Of a DNA stretch of 64,000 bases, positions 1-11,309 are shown in pieces. A program made the position numbers and the translations under genes. The stretch comes from Cristatella mucedo. Taxonomy: Eukaryota; Bryozoa; Phylactolaemata; Cristatellidae. The stretch is taken from contig WPIO01000224.1 in assembly GCA_009760855.2 (NCBI GenBank), forward strand, positions 60,001 to 124,000, written 5' to 3'. The notes under the pieces were generated by a model, which saw nothing but the letters and a program-made list of their open reading frames with translations, was not told the origin of the DNA and searched no databases. Each line of letters opens with the position of its first letter. The first letter of the stretch is position 1.

Positions 1-2560
1 TGTGTTCACCTAATGTGCAGTAAAAATCGGCGGCAACGTGCGAAGAGCACAATGAGCGCAGAGAGAAGTGACCTCGGAAGATTTCCATCGGTCAGAGCTG
101 ACTCTTCTGTCCTTTATCTCTTGTAGCTTACCAAGTTTAGGATTTCCCGCATTTTCCCCTCACTCACCCAAGTCTCAAAACTCTAAATTGCTTCCGCGAA
201 AAACCGCCGTACAGAAATCGCGTCCTCGACAATTCCATGCCTATCAACTTCGTTCAAGATAGGGACGCAGCGCCTACTCTCACCGCATTGTCCCCCACCA
301 TTAAATGCTTGCCAGACTGACCTAAGCGTGGCGACACTGCAAGTGGCACGCCCCCTGCTCGATAGCCAAGCCGTGCGAGTCAGAAGCAGAGTGGCATGCT
401 GGCCGATGATCTGGGCTCGGAAGCCAGAAATGATGAACACTCAAGCACACTTGTACTAGGACTGCCGCTGCACTTCTTGGTGCGAAAATTGCATGCTCGA
501 CGGTAAATACTAAATGCAAATTATCGATCAGACGTTCAATTTAACCTAGCACTCCGGTTCTGGTTAATATTAGCGGTATATAGAGGAGAGCACTGTGAGC
601 AGCGTGAATTCAGAATGAACGGGGAAGCCAAATCAGCTGACCTTTACGTTTTAACTTCTAGGCAAGTCGTGTTGGGTGCGGCAGCAGGATCTGTAGCAGA
701 CATTCAGAAATGACTTTCTGATAAAAGGTGCTTGTTCAGAATGGTAGCCGTCACGTTTAGCGCTTCTGCATTTCATTTACGCATGTGGTTTTAAAGAGCA
801 AATGCATCCAGCATCGCTCTGAGACCATTGGCTTGGCCCCGCAGGTGGACATATCGGTATTTGCACTCAGCTTGGCTCGGTCCCAGCTGACATCTAACCA
901 GACAATCAATTAACGAATTCGCTGGAGAACATATTCTCCAGCCTGCCAAATAACAAGGCCTAAAGGACGGTAAATAGCGGGTGGATTGCGACTTGCGCAC
1001 GTAGAAATCGTTGAGCTTGGATAGGCGCTAGGTGGCCACCCGCTGAGATGCTCCTTGCAATGGCGGCGGTATCCTATCTGGAGCCTCCAGGGGCTGGGCT
1101 TCTGTGCACGCTGTTTCTAGAAACTATGCAAGTTATGAAGGAAAACTTCTAGCGAAGATTAAAATGGATAAAGCTTGCGAGTAACGGTTGCCAATTATTA
1201 AGGCCCAGGAAAAGTTCCGCATTGCTTCGCCGTTAAAGATAAAACGGGAAAACATTTCTGTAAGTTAGAGTTTTAATAGAAATGAAACTTAAATGAGCCG
1301 CCGGAGGTTATTCGTTAATAACGGAAACAATGGTCAATATGAACGGTTCTTTGCATGCACACTTGTTGGCGTAAAGTCAGATGCGACTATATACTAACGG
1401 TAAATCCATTGTATTTGGCATAAGGGAACGGAATCGGTATTCAGGAGCTTAAACGCTCACTGCAAGAGAGGCACTGAACGAGAGTTAGTAGCGAGCCAGC
1501 CGTCGAGGTTTGGCAGATGAGTGCGCTCCGGCAGCTCTGGAGCGTATTTCTATTAGGAATGCGACGAATATTGCTGCCGCTAGAAAAGCACCCCTTGTAC
1601 TGGGAACGCAATGAGCTCCACACTCTCAGGAAACAAGCCATAGACATGAAGAAAACTAGTCGCAATCGTGATGCCTGGTAAAATTAGTATCGCATCGACT
1701 TTATTATATTCCCGTACAACTGAGCGTGCAGACTTAAACTGGCCAGCTGTTAAGCGTCGTCGGCTGCTCAACGTCGTTGCTAAAGCGGCAGTCGAGCTTA
1801 TCGGGGTAGGTTTTTAGCGCTGCCGTCACCTGGTTCGCCCTCAACAGATCCCCGTCCAAACTCGACGCTCGTCCTAAGGCCAGGCTGCTTTATTAGGCGA
1901 CGCCACCGCGTAAGAGGATTACGGCCAGACGAGGCCTGTAATCAACTTTGCGTATTGCACCTTCATTTCCGGTAGAATTACTCTGCAGCGAGGCGAGAGA
2001 GCGACTTATCAAGAGTGGTATGTAACGCTACAGTATCCAGCCCAGAATCCTGCGACGTCTTGTCTCTCATTATTCTGACATCCTGCGGGTGGTTTGTGGC
2101 GGTGGAAGATGGGACTCGAAACACCACTTGGTCCTTATGTGCGGAAAGCACGTCTGGACAAATTAGGAAACGCCGCTCGATACAAGGATGGCTCCACGAA
2201 GGTTCGACGTTTTCTCCAAGAGCTTATGTCAGGATAACTAATCTGTTTAGATAACTAATCTTATAACTAATCTGAAAATTCGTAGCTAACAAGTGTTTCC
2301 ATACGTCCGTCTAAGCATTTCAAATAGCTTACGATTCCTCCTAGCTGCGTCGCTCAAAATTATACAAACGGCACAAACTCACCAGATGAGTTTGCGTACC
2401 TGTCGAGAAATGACCAGTGCGTACACTGCATTGAATCAGTGTTACTTCAAACGTCTGCCTTCTCGTGAAGCTGGTTGAATTCGAGGTCCACACTAACTCG
2501 CATTCAGGTCTCACCATTTTCTCACAATTCAGATTGCTTGAGTGAAACAAGTGCGTCTCG
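1..2560. other. Unassigned sequence, no gene recognised
   Basis: I see no recognisable protein, RNA gene or transposon in this stretch. Open frames are all under 90 codons and have no familiar motif. The only local structure is three near copies of the 11-mer ATAACTAATCT at about 2,235-2,275. Confidence 0.5.
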
Positions 2561-2751
2561 GCTCCTCCAGCTCACAGCTCACAGCTCCTCCAGCTCACAG
2601 CTCACAGCTCACAGCTCCTCCATTTCACAGCTCCTCCAGCTCACAGCCCGCAGCTCACAGCTCACAGCTCACAGCTCCTCCAGCTCCTCCAGCTCACAGC
2701 TCACAGCTCCTCCAGCTCACAGCTCCTCTGACTCACAGCTCCCCCGGCTCG
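2561..2751. repeat. Minisatellite of mixed 7- and 9-bp units
   Basis: About 190 bp is built from two interleaved words, AGCTCAC and AGCTCCTCC, in irregular alternation, so AluI sites (AGCT) recur every 7-9 bp. Both overlapping plus frames read serine/glutamine/leucine low-complexity peptide, which is what the repeat produces in any frame. I treat it as a non-coding minisatellite. Confidence 0.9.
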
Positions 2752-3387
2752 CATCTCGCAGACGCCTGCTGCTCCAACAAACTTCGCTGTGCAGCGAGCT
2801 CAGCCAGCAGCCTGTCTAACCAGCATAGACAGCACCACGTACTCTCTGAAAATGGACATCAAAAATTTCCTTGTCCGATAAAATGCATGCCATACTAAAC
2901 TCTAGCTGCATCTCGTTTGTCATGGGCGCTATGCACGCTCAGCAGACGTCGGATGATGCTGTGTGTTCTAGAAATCGCGGGTCGTATTAACCGGCAGCCG
3001 TGAGCTCACGGCAGCACGCGTCTGAATGAGCTATGAGCTCCGCTTAGGATGATACCTGCGCACATCGCCGACTTATCTAATGATGACTTACAGCTTGTCA
3101 CGACCTCTTAGTTTCTCTCACATATTGCTTCTCTTGCGAAGCCTTGTAATGTATAATCAGATAGACATGCATTCATCAAGGGAAACGCTAGAAAACGTCA
3201 GCCAATAGCGTTCGTGCTTGCAAAAATATACGTTTCTTCGACGGGAATCTGCTACAGTGTAGGCCACTGCAGCTGGCTGTGAGTATGACTGCAAGGCACG
3301 TGTGAAAATCCCAGAGGTTTGACCATGCGTCTCCATTTCTAAGAGAGCTAGGATGGTTGCCGGTTGATCAACGGATACGGTAGCGTT
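2752..3387. other. Unassigned sequence
   Basis: No gene or repeat family was recognised between the minisatellite and the LINE fragment that follows. Confidence 0.45.
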
Positions 3388-3873
3388 CATACGCTGACCC
3401 ACAAGGCCCGCCGTGGCTTGACTCCTTCGTTCCTAGCTGAACTGCTGCATTAGTGACAGCCTCCTCGTGCCCTTCGGTCTTGTATGGACAGTATATGACT
3501 TGTTCCGTTCCTCCACTTAATGACCGGTGGCAACAGAAGCTTTAGCTCTGAAGGTCCTAAACTGTGGAACTCGCTTCGACAATTCTTACTCAACGAAAAC
3601 TACTCTCCTGCTGCCGACAATGGCACATCTTTTCCAGCGGTCCTGAGCTGCTACCTCCATGCTACGTGAAATACTTTCCTGACTCAGCTATGCTTCCCAC
3701 TTTCTCTTTGCTGCGTGAGATGAAGTCTGCTGGCTACCGAATGCGTACCGAAAGCCGCTTAGGCTGTGAGTGGGGAATATTATAATATAATATTATATAT
3801 GGGGAATATACAAATCTCTCGTGCGTAACACCCACCTAGTCTTTGTGGCCTTGTGTAGCTGTTGACGGAGATT
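3388..3873 (+). mobile_element. LINE family 2 (L2/CR1-like) 3' fragment
   Basis: This is a degraded copy of the same non-LTR retrotransposon found on the minus strand at 42,047-42,835. Matching landmarks in order are: the stretch giving LTHKAHHGLAPSYLAELL (here beginning TACGCTGACCCACAAGGC), the region for KTVGDRIFSSAGPRLWNSLP, then the late block for SAMLPTFSLL and YRMRTESRLGCE. The last block is intact in a 73-codon frame at 3,564-3,785. Stops and indels break the rest. It ends near GACGGAGAT, the family's 3' end, but lacks the TTACA tail. A short AT-rich insertion near 3,775-3,810 is flanked by two copies of TGGGGAATAT. Confidence 0.8.
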
Positions 3874-4378
3874 AATTTATTACGTTAGAGTACTTAACTA
3901 GGTACACTTTACATTCACACGTCTTATTTATTAATTTAGTTTCATTACTTGTTAAGAGTAATAATTAATTTGTAGAAGCACTGAAACGTAAAAAGTTATT
4001 AGAAAAATTTGCTTGCTTTGAAGGTGAACCGATCGAATAGATGCTAATGAGTTCAGAGGCGACTCAGCTTTCGATTCATTTGCATGGTAGCTTGGTTTGC
4101 TTCCGGAAACAGGCAAGCTTTCTCCAGAGTTAAGCTTTCGTCTGTTAATTTTTAATGTGTATACAGGACATTGCGTTTGGACTGGTCCAGGCACGACTCT
4201 TCTGAAACGAAAGCGGGCCGTGTATAAGCACGAAGGCCGAGGTCACGGCCGGCCGAGGTGTAAGTGATCTCTGGAGTTAAATGGTTCTTATGAATGGCTG
4301 ATTTGAGGCAGCTAATTAGCACTGCAGCCATCCACGGAGCGTCAAAGTTGTGCGACACGGCCGTTCAGAATTTAAAAA
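3874..4378. other. Unassigned AT-rich sequence
   Basis: No gene recognised. The stretch is AT-rich at 3,890-3,970 and ends at the simple tail of the reverse LINE that follows. Confidence 0.4.
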
Positions 4379-4722
4379 ATAATATTACCCTTGATAAAGC
4401 GCCCTCTCAAAGAACTCAATCTCTTTCTACACGCTTTGCATTTGATGCAATGGAAACGCGATCGAATGGTGAGTGGTCTCATGCTTGATAAGCAACATGA
4501 ATAACATGGTTAGCGGTGACGGGCACAGGGTCAGCATGCAATTGTGGTTAGTGGCAGCATGCACAGTGTCCGCACGCATAAGCAAACAAAGGCCGAATCT
4601 CAGCGACCCACTAAATGCAGTCACAAATAGGTGCTTTGAATTTCTGTTTAAATGTGGTCAAGTCAGGGAATGTCGTGACGAAAGTCGGGAGTGAGTTGCA
4701 GGCTTTGGGAGCACACGAGTAA
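4379..4722 (-). mobile_element. LINE family 1 3' end, reverse orientation
   Basis: Read on the minus strand this matches the last part of the LINE at 62,681-63,800. It has the C-terminal block for YAPTAWNSLP...TTFKRNLK in degraded form, then the 3' untranslated region with its paired 'tgctgacactg' phrases, then the terminal module (AAAGCGCCT...GAGATT...TTCTCT...GGCGCTTTATCAAG) and a short ATT-rich tail. It is truncated at its 5' end inside the reverse transcriptase C-terminus. The reading frame is broken. Confidence 0.88.
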
Positions 4723-4782
4723 TTATGATACCTAATAATATTAAACGCATAATGTATTGGAATAGTATAAGAGTTTCTATGA

Positions 4783-4952
4783 CGAGCCGTTATGGCTCAC
4801 TTGGCAAGACGGTTGCTTTTCACCACCTCGGCCCCGAGGTCGTGGGTTCAAATCCTGGGCGATGCTTTATCGCCACTACAAGCGTTGGTAATAGCCGTCA
4901 AGGCTTTTCTGTCGCTATAAAAAAGGCCGCTAAATCAGCTAGAATTTCTTTA
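4783..4952 (+). mobile_element. tRNA-derived SINE, family A
   Basis: The head resembles a tRNA gene with an internal pol III promoter: a box A-like TGGCTCACTTGG and, about 50 bp on, a box B-like GGGTTCAAATCC. The sequence after box B does not pair back to form an acceptor stem, so it is not a working tRNA. It continues into a body (CGCCACTACAAGCG..., AAAAAAGGCCGCTAAATC) shared with reverse copies at 11,138, 28,191, 57,551 and 57,826. That sharing supports a dispersed SINE family. This is the most A-box-like copy. Confidence 0.8.
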
Positions 4953-6276
4953 TGACTCTTTGTATATTCACGGCTGAATTTTTGAAACGAAAGCGTGCGA
5001 GCTGACGGCGGTATGTAAATGTGTTGCGTGCACGGGCCAACTAAAGACAATTCACGTGGCCAAGTCGACTTGTACACGTTAAGAATAGAACGGGGTTCAG
5101 CTGCCTTTTTGAATTTTATAAAGATACGATATTCTCATCGCTATAATACTCAAGCGTTGTCTCCTACATCGTAACTCTATTGGTATTAATGACGCCAGAG
5201 TCGAGCTCATCGGTGAGCGTACGCTCGACCGCTGAGCAATTGGCGGCAATCTATTAGAGCTCGATTGTTACCTCAGTTGGACGATGAAAAGCAACGCTTG
5301 TCCAGTAAGAGAACCTGGCCGAATCTGTGTGTCCCAGTCGAGGCTCTTTATTGCCAGGAGTCATATATCAGTTGACCTATCATCAATAAAAGCGGATGCG
5401 TCTCAGCACTGCTGCCTGCTTTGATTAGAGGTGTGGCTCGACTTGATAATGGTAGATTTGAAGCGACACTAAATTATGCCCTCTGCGACCGCTTCAATAT
5501 TTGTTAGAACTCTCTCTCTCTCTCTCTCTCGCGTGCGCGCGACATTAGATGTTGAGAAAGACTATGGTAATAATAACTTAAGTTATGGCGTATGCAGTAC
5601 ATGTATGCAGCACTGGTACACCCACTGACGTGCACCGTCGCTGTATGGGACGAGGCGAAAACCCACCCTCATTTATGACCATTTATTATTTATGATCTAT
5701 CAATACTGCAAGTCGAAAGGAAACTCGGGTGAAGCAGCCTAGTGCTGCTGCATTCTCTATCAAAGTCAGCCCCCTACTTTGTTTTGGCGTAGGCAGTGCA
5801 TTGAACATCGCTTGCACGAGTAACTTTGCTGTTGATTTCACGCTATTCAAGCGCATCAGAAATTTTGTGACACTAAAGCAATGCTTAACTCATGCGAAAG
5901 AATACCCTTAATAATTATAGAACGGCAGAAATTGGACCTTAAAACTACCCCCCCCCCCGGAAAACGATTTAAAGTCATGCATCCCAAGGTCAAATATGTG
6001 CATCCGCTTTAAGCCCTTAGGCATACAAGTAGAAAACTGTGATACTAGATTCAGTGGATGCCCAAAAATGGCAAGCAATCTTGGTCAACGAGCCTTCAAC
6101 TTTTAGCAAAGCACTTTAATTGTTCCTATTATTGAGATAGCACTTAGCACTGGTAGAGCACCTTGTTGGCCATTATTTTGCCTGGGTGTCCACATCCTAG
6201 CAAATCCCTCAGGATAGGCAACGTGTTTCCTTTCGTGAAGGAGCTTCAATGGCTAGTGTCTGATCAAAAAATATAA
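4953..6276. other. Unassigned sequence with a short CT tract and C-run
   Basis: No gene recognised. It contains a (CT) microsatellite at 5,510-5,530 followed by alternating GC, and a C homopolymer near 5,947-5,958. Confidence 0.45.
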
Positions 6277-6767
6277 AATTCTTACGCTGACCCATAAGGC
6301 CCGCCGCGGCTTGGCTACTTCGTACCTAGCTGAACTGCTGCGCCAGTTTCAGCCTCCTAGTGCCCATCGGTATATCTATGGACAATAAGTTGGCTGTTCC
6401 ATTCCTCCGCTTAAAGACCGTTTGTGGCAGAAACTTTTGCTCTGCAGGTCCTAGGTTGTAGGTGGAAATCCTTTCCAAAATTCTTATGCGACGACGTCAA
6501 CACACCAGCTGCCAAATATGGCACATATTCACCAGTCATCTTAAGCTGCCATTTTCTTGTTACTCACTACCCGAATCGCCCGCGCGACTCAACCATTGCT
6601 ACTCCCACTTTCTTTTTGTTGCGTGTAAGGTCAAGTACGTTGGCTACCGAATGCATACCAAGAGCAGCTTACACTTTAAGTGCACTAGAGAAAACCCCCA
6701 TGTGTAGCACCCACTTATTCTTTTTGTGCTTTGCGGAGTTCCGGACGGAGATACAGTACGTCACCGA
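6277..6767 (+). mobile_element. LINE family 2 3' fragment
   Basis: A second plus-strand copy of LINE family 2. It opens with TACGCTGACCCATAAGGC (coding LTHKA...), continues through the PSYLAELL equivalent and a nearly intact 'GACAATAAGTTGGCTGTTCC' (DNKLAVPFL), then the block for ...TFFLLR and YRMHTKSSL. It ends with TTTGCGGAGTTCCGGACGGAGATACA, the family's 3' end. Overlapping frames of 122 and 81 codons in this stretch are frame-shifted pieces of the ancestral reverse transcriptase C-terminus, not a new gene. Confidence 0.82.
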
Positions 6768-9700
6768 TACAGTCACGTCTAACGGCTGCTGAAGACTGAA
6801 AAAATGCATTGCGGTGGTTATGGTAACTGTGATAGTAATAGCGAGGTTCTCGAGGTCTCCGCTTTAGTAAATGCGAAATTTCCTAAATATTGAGGCGTCA
6901 CTGTGAATCATCTCATTGTGCAACCGCGGATATAGAGTGTCACACAAGACACGGATCCCTCGCTGCCACTTTTTTATAAAAAAAAATGCCACCACCTGAT
7001 TTTAGAGTGGGTCTACATTTCTCTCTACCGGATTCTATTCGTATATTCGCACTAGAAAAAAATATGATGACAAATCCGGCTCGCCTTTCAAACGAGACAG
7101 ACACGCTAGTTGAAGACTATGCACTGCGGCTACATGGGACCGGTATTTCTATATCGTAGAAAATTTAGAGAGTAAGCAAATGTCTGCCGAATTATTACTC
7201 GTCAAATTGGGCTGTTGGCTGAAAGATCTATCGAGCAGATGCTGCTGCTTGGACTAAATAGAGGCCTTTCACCCTATACAGTCCGCTCTAGTAGTCGCCA
7301 TGGCGTACATTAGCCGATAATGTTGAATATTTTCAAAAGCTAAAATAGGACGGTGCATCAAGGCTAGCATCACGGCACTTATCCTTAACCTGAAACACGT
7401 CGCGAGTAACACTCTATAATGACCTCGGCCGCCATCATCGACGAGAGTGCCGACTGCTGATTCGTTCATCGCGTGCACAGGCAAGCTCCGTGCTGGTTAA
7501 AACGCAGTTGGATCCCAATCCGATGGGCTTAACATTTTTTCAATCTTGACTTTGAGCGATACGCGCATCTGGTTAGAACAGGAAAGCAAGTGACTGATGA
7601 AGTCGTTGACGCGAATTTATTTGGCAGCCTCTGGGTAGATGGGAAACAGCGAGGGACCGGAAACAGCTCGCTGGCGCCATTACTGTGACTACCGATGGCT
7701 CTGTGTGTGGACTAAACTGGGTAGCGTAAAATCAATTAAAACTGAATGACTCAACTACTACTTTGCCACTTTCCTTTCAGAATCTGGGGTGGGTTTGCCC
7801 GGTTGTTTCGTCATTGTTTATAATAAATAAATATAATTTGTTGGTATGGCGCCAAAGGAGAACCAACCTAATCACTATCCAGGCGCTCCGCATAAGCCAA
7901 GGGCTGCATGTTTGCCGTTGCTCAGTAGGTTAATTATTTAATTGTAGCCGGTAATTTAGTCCATACAACTCTTTTGCAAGATGGGAACGTGTATTTTCTC
8001 AATTGGTTCTTCACACGGCTTCTACCTATTTGCTTTTAGCTTGCACATGTAGCCGAGATTTTGCAGCAGCGTGCGAAATCTGGTGAGCTTTTTCTTTGCA
8101 CTTACAAGGAAGGGCTCTCACCCAAGTACCAAGCAGTTTTTCAAGTGGCTCTTGGCGAGCGAGTGCCGGCGAGCTTCGCAGCGAACAGCCAGTCAGCTGT
8201 CGTAGGGCGGGTAAATACTGATTGGCTGCTTTGAAAAATAGCTTGCTATCAAAAGGCAGCGTTGTGCAACTGACAGGTAAATAATGGGATAGAAAACAGC
8301 CAGCCTAATGATTAGGGAATTCCATGCGTACCCAATGAATACATTTATTAGGCCATCAACTAAATCAGCAGTGTTTAAATTCAAAGCGTAGTGGACCGTT
8401 AACACGTTCAAGCAGAGGCATTGCTTCTATTTCTAGTCTTCTGTATTAGTGACGTACTCACGTCGGTCAAAATGAACAGCGATGCAATTTAAATACAGCC
8501 CCATAATTCTGTAGTTAAACTCACAAAACACACCGGAAAGAAACCGCAGTCGCGGGGCTTCTGCGGCCTTGGTCCAGAGTGTCGGCCAGCTGCAACTAGC
8601 GGCGCACGTCTTGGGCGTCGCGAGACATTACTAAACTGGTTGAAATCGGAGCGCGGACGCTCGATGACGAGTGGCAGTGGATGCGCAAAGGGACGCTGCA
8701 GCCATTGGGACGCAGTTGCGCGTCCCCCGCTGCTAGGCGGTGGAGGAGCGCAATCCCGACTTAGCGAACGGAGTGCGGGCGGCGGGGGCGGAGGTGACAG
8801 CAGCCTGCCAGCCCCCCTCCGCCCCCGTCCGCACGGCCCTTCTGCGCGACGACGGTGCCCGGCGCGACCTCGGTATCTATCGTGACTTCGAGTAAAAGAG
8901 TCGTTGATTAAAGAAAATACAACTGAGCAGCTTCTTTGTCGAGCCAAGCAAATCGAACGATGCAACGATGAGCACCGAGCGACTGTAGCTGCATTCCAGT
9001 TGCAGGCCAGTCCACCATTTCCGCAAAAGCCTGCGGCGGGCCATTTCTGCTCACACTTGCAGACTTCACGACTCTCGTCCTTCTGAGCAGAAATGCAGCT
9101 TGTCTCGTCGATGATATAGCCGAGTGACTTTTCCGAGAGACTCAGCTTAACGTTATTGTAGGACGCGATTGGCTAGTTCTCTCAAATAATTGAGGGGTCA
9201 ACAGATGGCAATTCCGCAGCGGGAATTTATTTAAAGCTTTAATTTAAAAAAGAGGTTGATGCGAATCGATAGTACTAACTACGGCGGTCATTAATTATCG
9301 ATAGCAATTACGATATCAACACGTTGGCGTGCAGTTAATCCACCGGAGACAGCAGAGGTTAGGCCTGCGTGACATTGCTGTTTCCATGCTGGCCAAACGC
9401 TCGACCTCGAGACGGGCGCCCTCGTCGCCGCGAGCATCCTCCAGCACCGCGCGCGCCCGGAGGGAGCAGCTGTAGCTGTGGCGCAGAGTCGCGGAGCGCA
9501 GAGCCGTCGGCGGCCGTTCAGCCCGAGAGCGAAGGAACTCGCGCGACTTCGCTCTGACGGTGCGGAGCTGCGAGCCCTCACGAAATCGGGTAGAAAAACG
9601 GTTGCACTGTGGCCACGGAGGACCACGAAAGGATCGCTTTTCGCGAACGGATGCAGATGCAGATCTCGGGCGTTGATACGCTACGATCCATTTCAAGTGA

Positions 9701-9872
9701 GTTGATCATTATAGGAGTGAGTGTTCTAAAGGACGAGGCGGCGACGGTGATGGCTGCTCGACGCGCATATTTGAGCCCTGTCTCCACAGAGGCCACAGAA
9801 ACCTGGACGGAAGTTAAAAAGGCTAAGCCGGAGGGGGCTATCGTCAGTCTTACCCGGGCCTGCCTGCCCTCA
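6768..9872. other. Unassigned sequence with two CpG-rich blocks
   Basis: No gene recognised. Two GC- and CpG-rich blocks stand out at about 8,580-8,885 and 9,370-9,620 against AT-rich flanks (for example 7,790-7,840 and 9,180-9,300). Both strands carry overlapping open frames there, which is expected from low stop-codon density in GC-rich DNA. Confidence 0.45.
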
Positions 9873-10292
9873 GCCCTGCCAGTGATAGCCCTCAGCTATG
9901 CCTGTGAATGCCGTCAGCGTTGCCTGTGACTGCTCTCAGCTTTACCCAAAACTACCGTCAGCGTTGCATGTGATAGCCCTCAGCGTTACCAAAACAACTG
10001 CCTTTATCATTGCCTGTAACTGCCATCAGTATTGCCTGCGACTGCCCACGGCGTTGCCCGCGACTTCTCTCAGCGTTGCGTATGACTGGCCTCAGATTTA
10101 GCCGAAACTGCCTTCGTCGTTGCCTGTGACAGCCCTCAGCGTTGCCCGTGACCGCGCTCAGCGTTGCCCGCGACTTCTCTCAGCGGTGCCTGCGACTGTC
10201 GTCAGCGTTGGCTGTGACTGCCCTCAGCTTTAGCCCAAACCGCCTTCAGCGTTGCCTGCGTCGGCCTTTAGCGGTACGCGGAACTGCCCTCA
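9873..10292. repeat. 22-bp minisatellite, 19 diverged units
   Basis: Nineteen consecutive units are about 22 bp long (one of 24 bp), with a consensus near GCGTTGCCTGTGACTGCCCTCA. Units at about 10,051 and 10,161 are identical to each other. A variant unit with an AACC/AAAC core recurs at about 9,939, 10,095 and 10,227. Because 22 is not divisible by 3, each unit changes frame, so the three short open frames across it are artefacts. Confidence 0.9.
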
Positions 10293-11137
10293 GAGCAGCT
10301 ACTACGACGTCGTTTGTTCATGCAGCAATTTCAGGTTCCGCTAAGAACACAGTGCTCATAGCAGGCTGTTTAAAATGCTCACCAGCGTACGTTTATATTT
10401 ACGCTGCACAAACGTTTATGGCCACCTTTTAAATTTAGATTTTCTCTCTAATACCTAAGTCATAAACCATAAACCCCAAGAACTACTGTCTAAAAGCCAA
10501 AAACTCAAGTCCAGAAAAAATACACAATCTAACCAGTAAAGCACTAATCATAAATCCCAAAACATGCATCCCTTAAATATCACACCCAAAATTCCAAACC
10601 CTGGGCAGAATATAACACGAAAAACGTGTTCTGATGGTTAGTTGCTTGGCAAGGGACAGTGGTCAGAAAAGACAAACGTAGTTGTCTTACCGAGCGAGCG
10701 GGGCGATATGCAAACGGTCACCTTCTGATCAGCATGACCGTCAAGGATTTCAAAATCGGCTTTTATTAGGACGCACCGCTCGATTGGGGCACTGCAACGG
10801 ACGCTGTAGCTTGGCACGATGCAGCGGCCGCGGCTCGGCTCAGGTGGGACGCCGAAATACTGAGTTTCCAGACGCAGACCTTCTCTGCCACACTTCTCGG
10901 AGACCTCCAGCGGCTGCACGTTCGGCGAGCAACATCCCGGCATTAAGTCGCACCGGGGAGCAGCGGCATCGCAGACCGCCGCGCACTGGCGATCGTAGGA
11001 GGCCTCTGCCGACGATAGGCTTCCAGCGATGATGATAAGCCGACGTCCGGCGGGAGAGTAAATGACGTCGTTGGGCAGATGATTCTTGCGGCCGTTCGCA
11101 ACGATAGACCGCCGAGGCCACAGCCAATCGAGCGCTA
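10293..11137. other. Unassigned sequence with a G-poor tract
   Basis: No gene recognised. About 10,450-10,605 is rich in A and C with very few G on the plus strand, reading like scattered 'AAACC' and 'AATCCC' words. The rest is moderately GC-rich. Confidence 0.4.
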
Positions 11138-11309
11138 CAGAAAATTACTAGCCGGTTTAGCAGCCGCTTTTGTACAGCGACAGAAGAACCTTTACGGCTG
11201 TCACCACCTGTTTCAGTGGCGATAGAGGATCACCCAAGCCAGGACTCGAACGCGTGACAGCGGGACAAAGGTCGTGAAAAGCGACCGCCTTAGCTGTGCT
11301 GTAGAGGTC
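11138..11309 (-). mobile_element. tRNA-derived SINE, family A, reverse copy
   Basis: On the minus strand this reads a head with CGCTTTTCACGACC, a box B-like GCGTTCGAGTCCTGG, then the family body (TATCGCCACT..., GACAGCCGTAAAGG, CTGTCGC, AAAGCGGCTGCTAAACC). The order and spacing match the copy at 4,783. It is more GC-rich than the 4,783 copy, in keeping with its surroundings. Box A is degraded. Confidence 0.78.

Noticed and set aside
4783-4860. Possible tRNA gene
   Set aside because: Box A- and box B-like segments are present but the ends cannot pair into an acceptor stem, and the sequence continues into a repeated SINE body.
9873-10292. Regular repeat resembling a CRISPR array
   Set aside because: Units are contiguous and diverged with no spacers, and the context is eukaryotic. 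It is a minisatellite.
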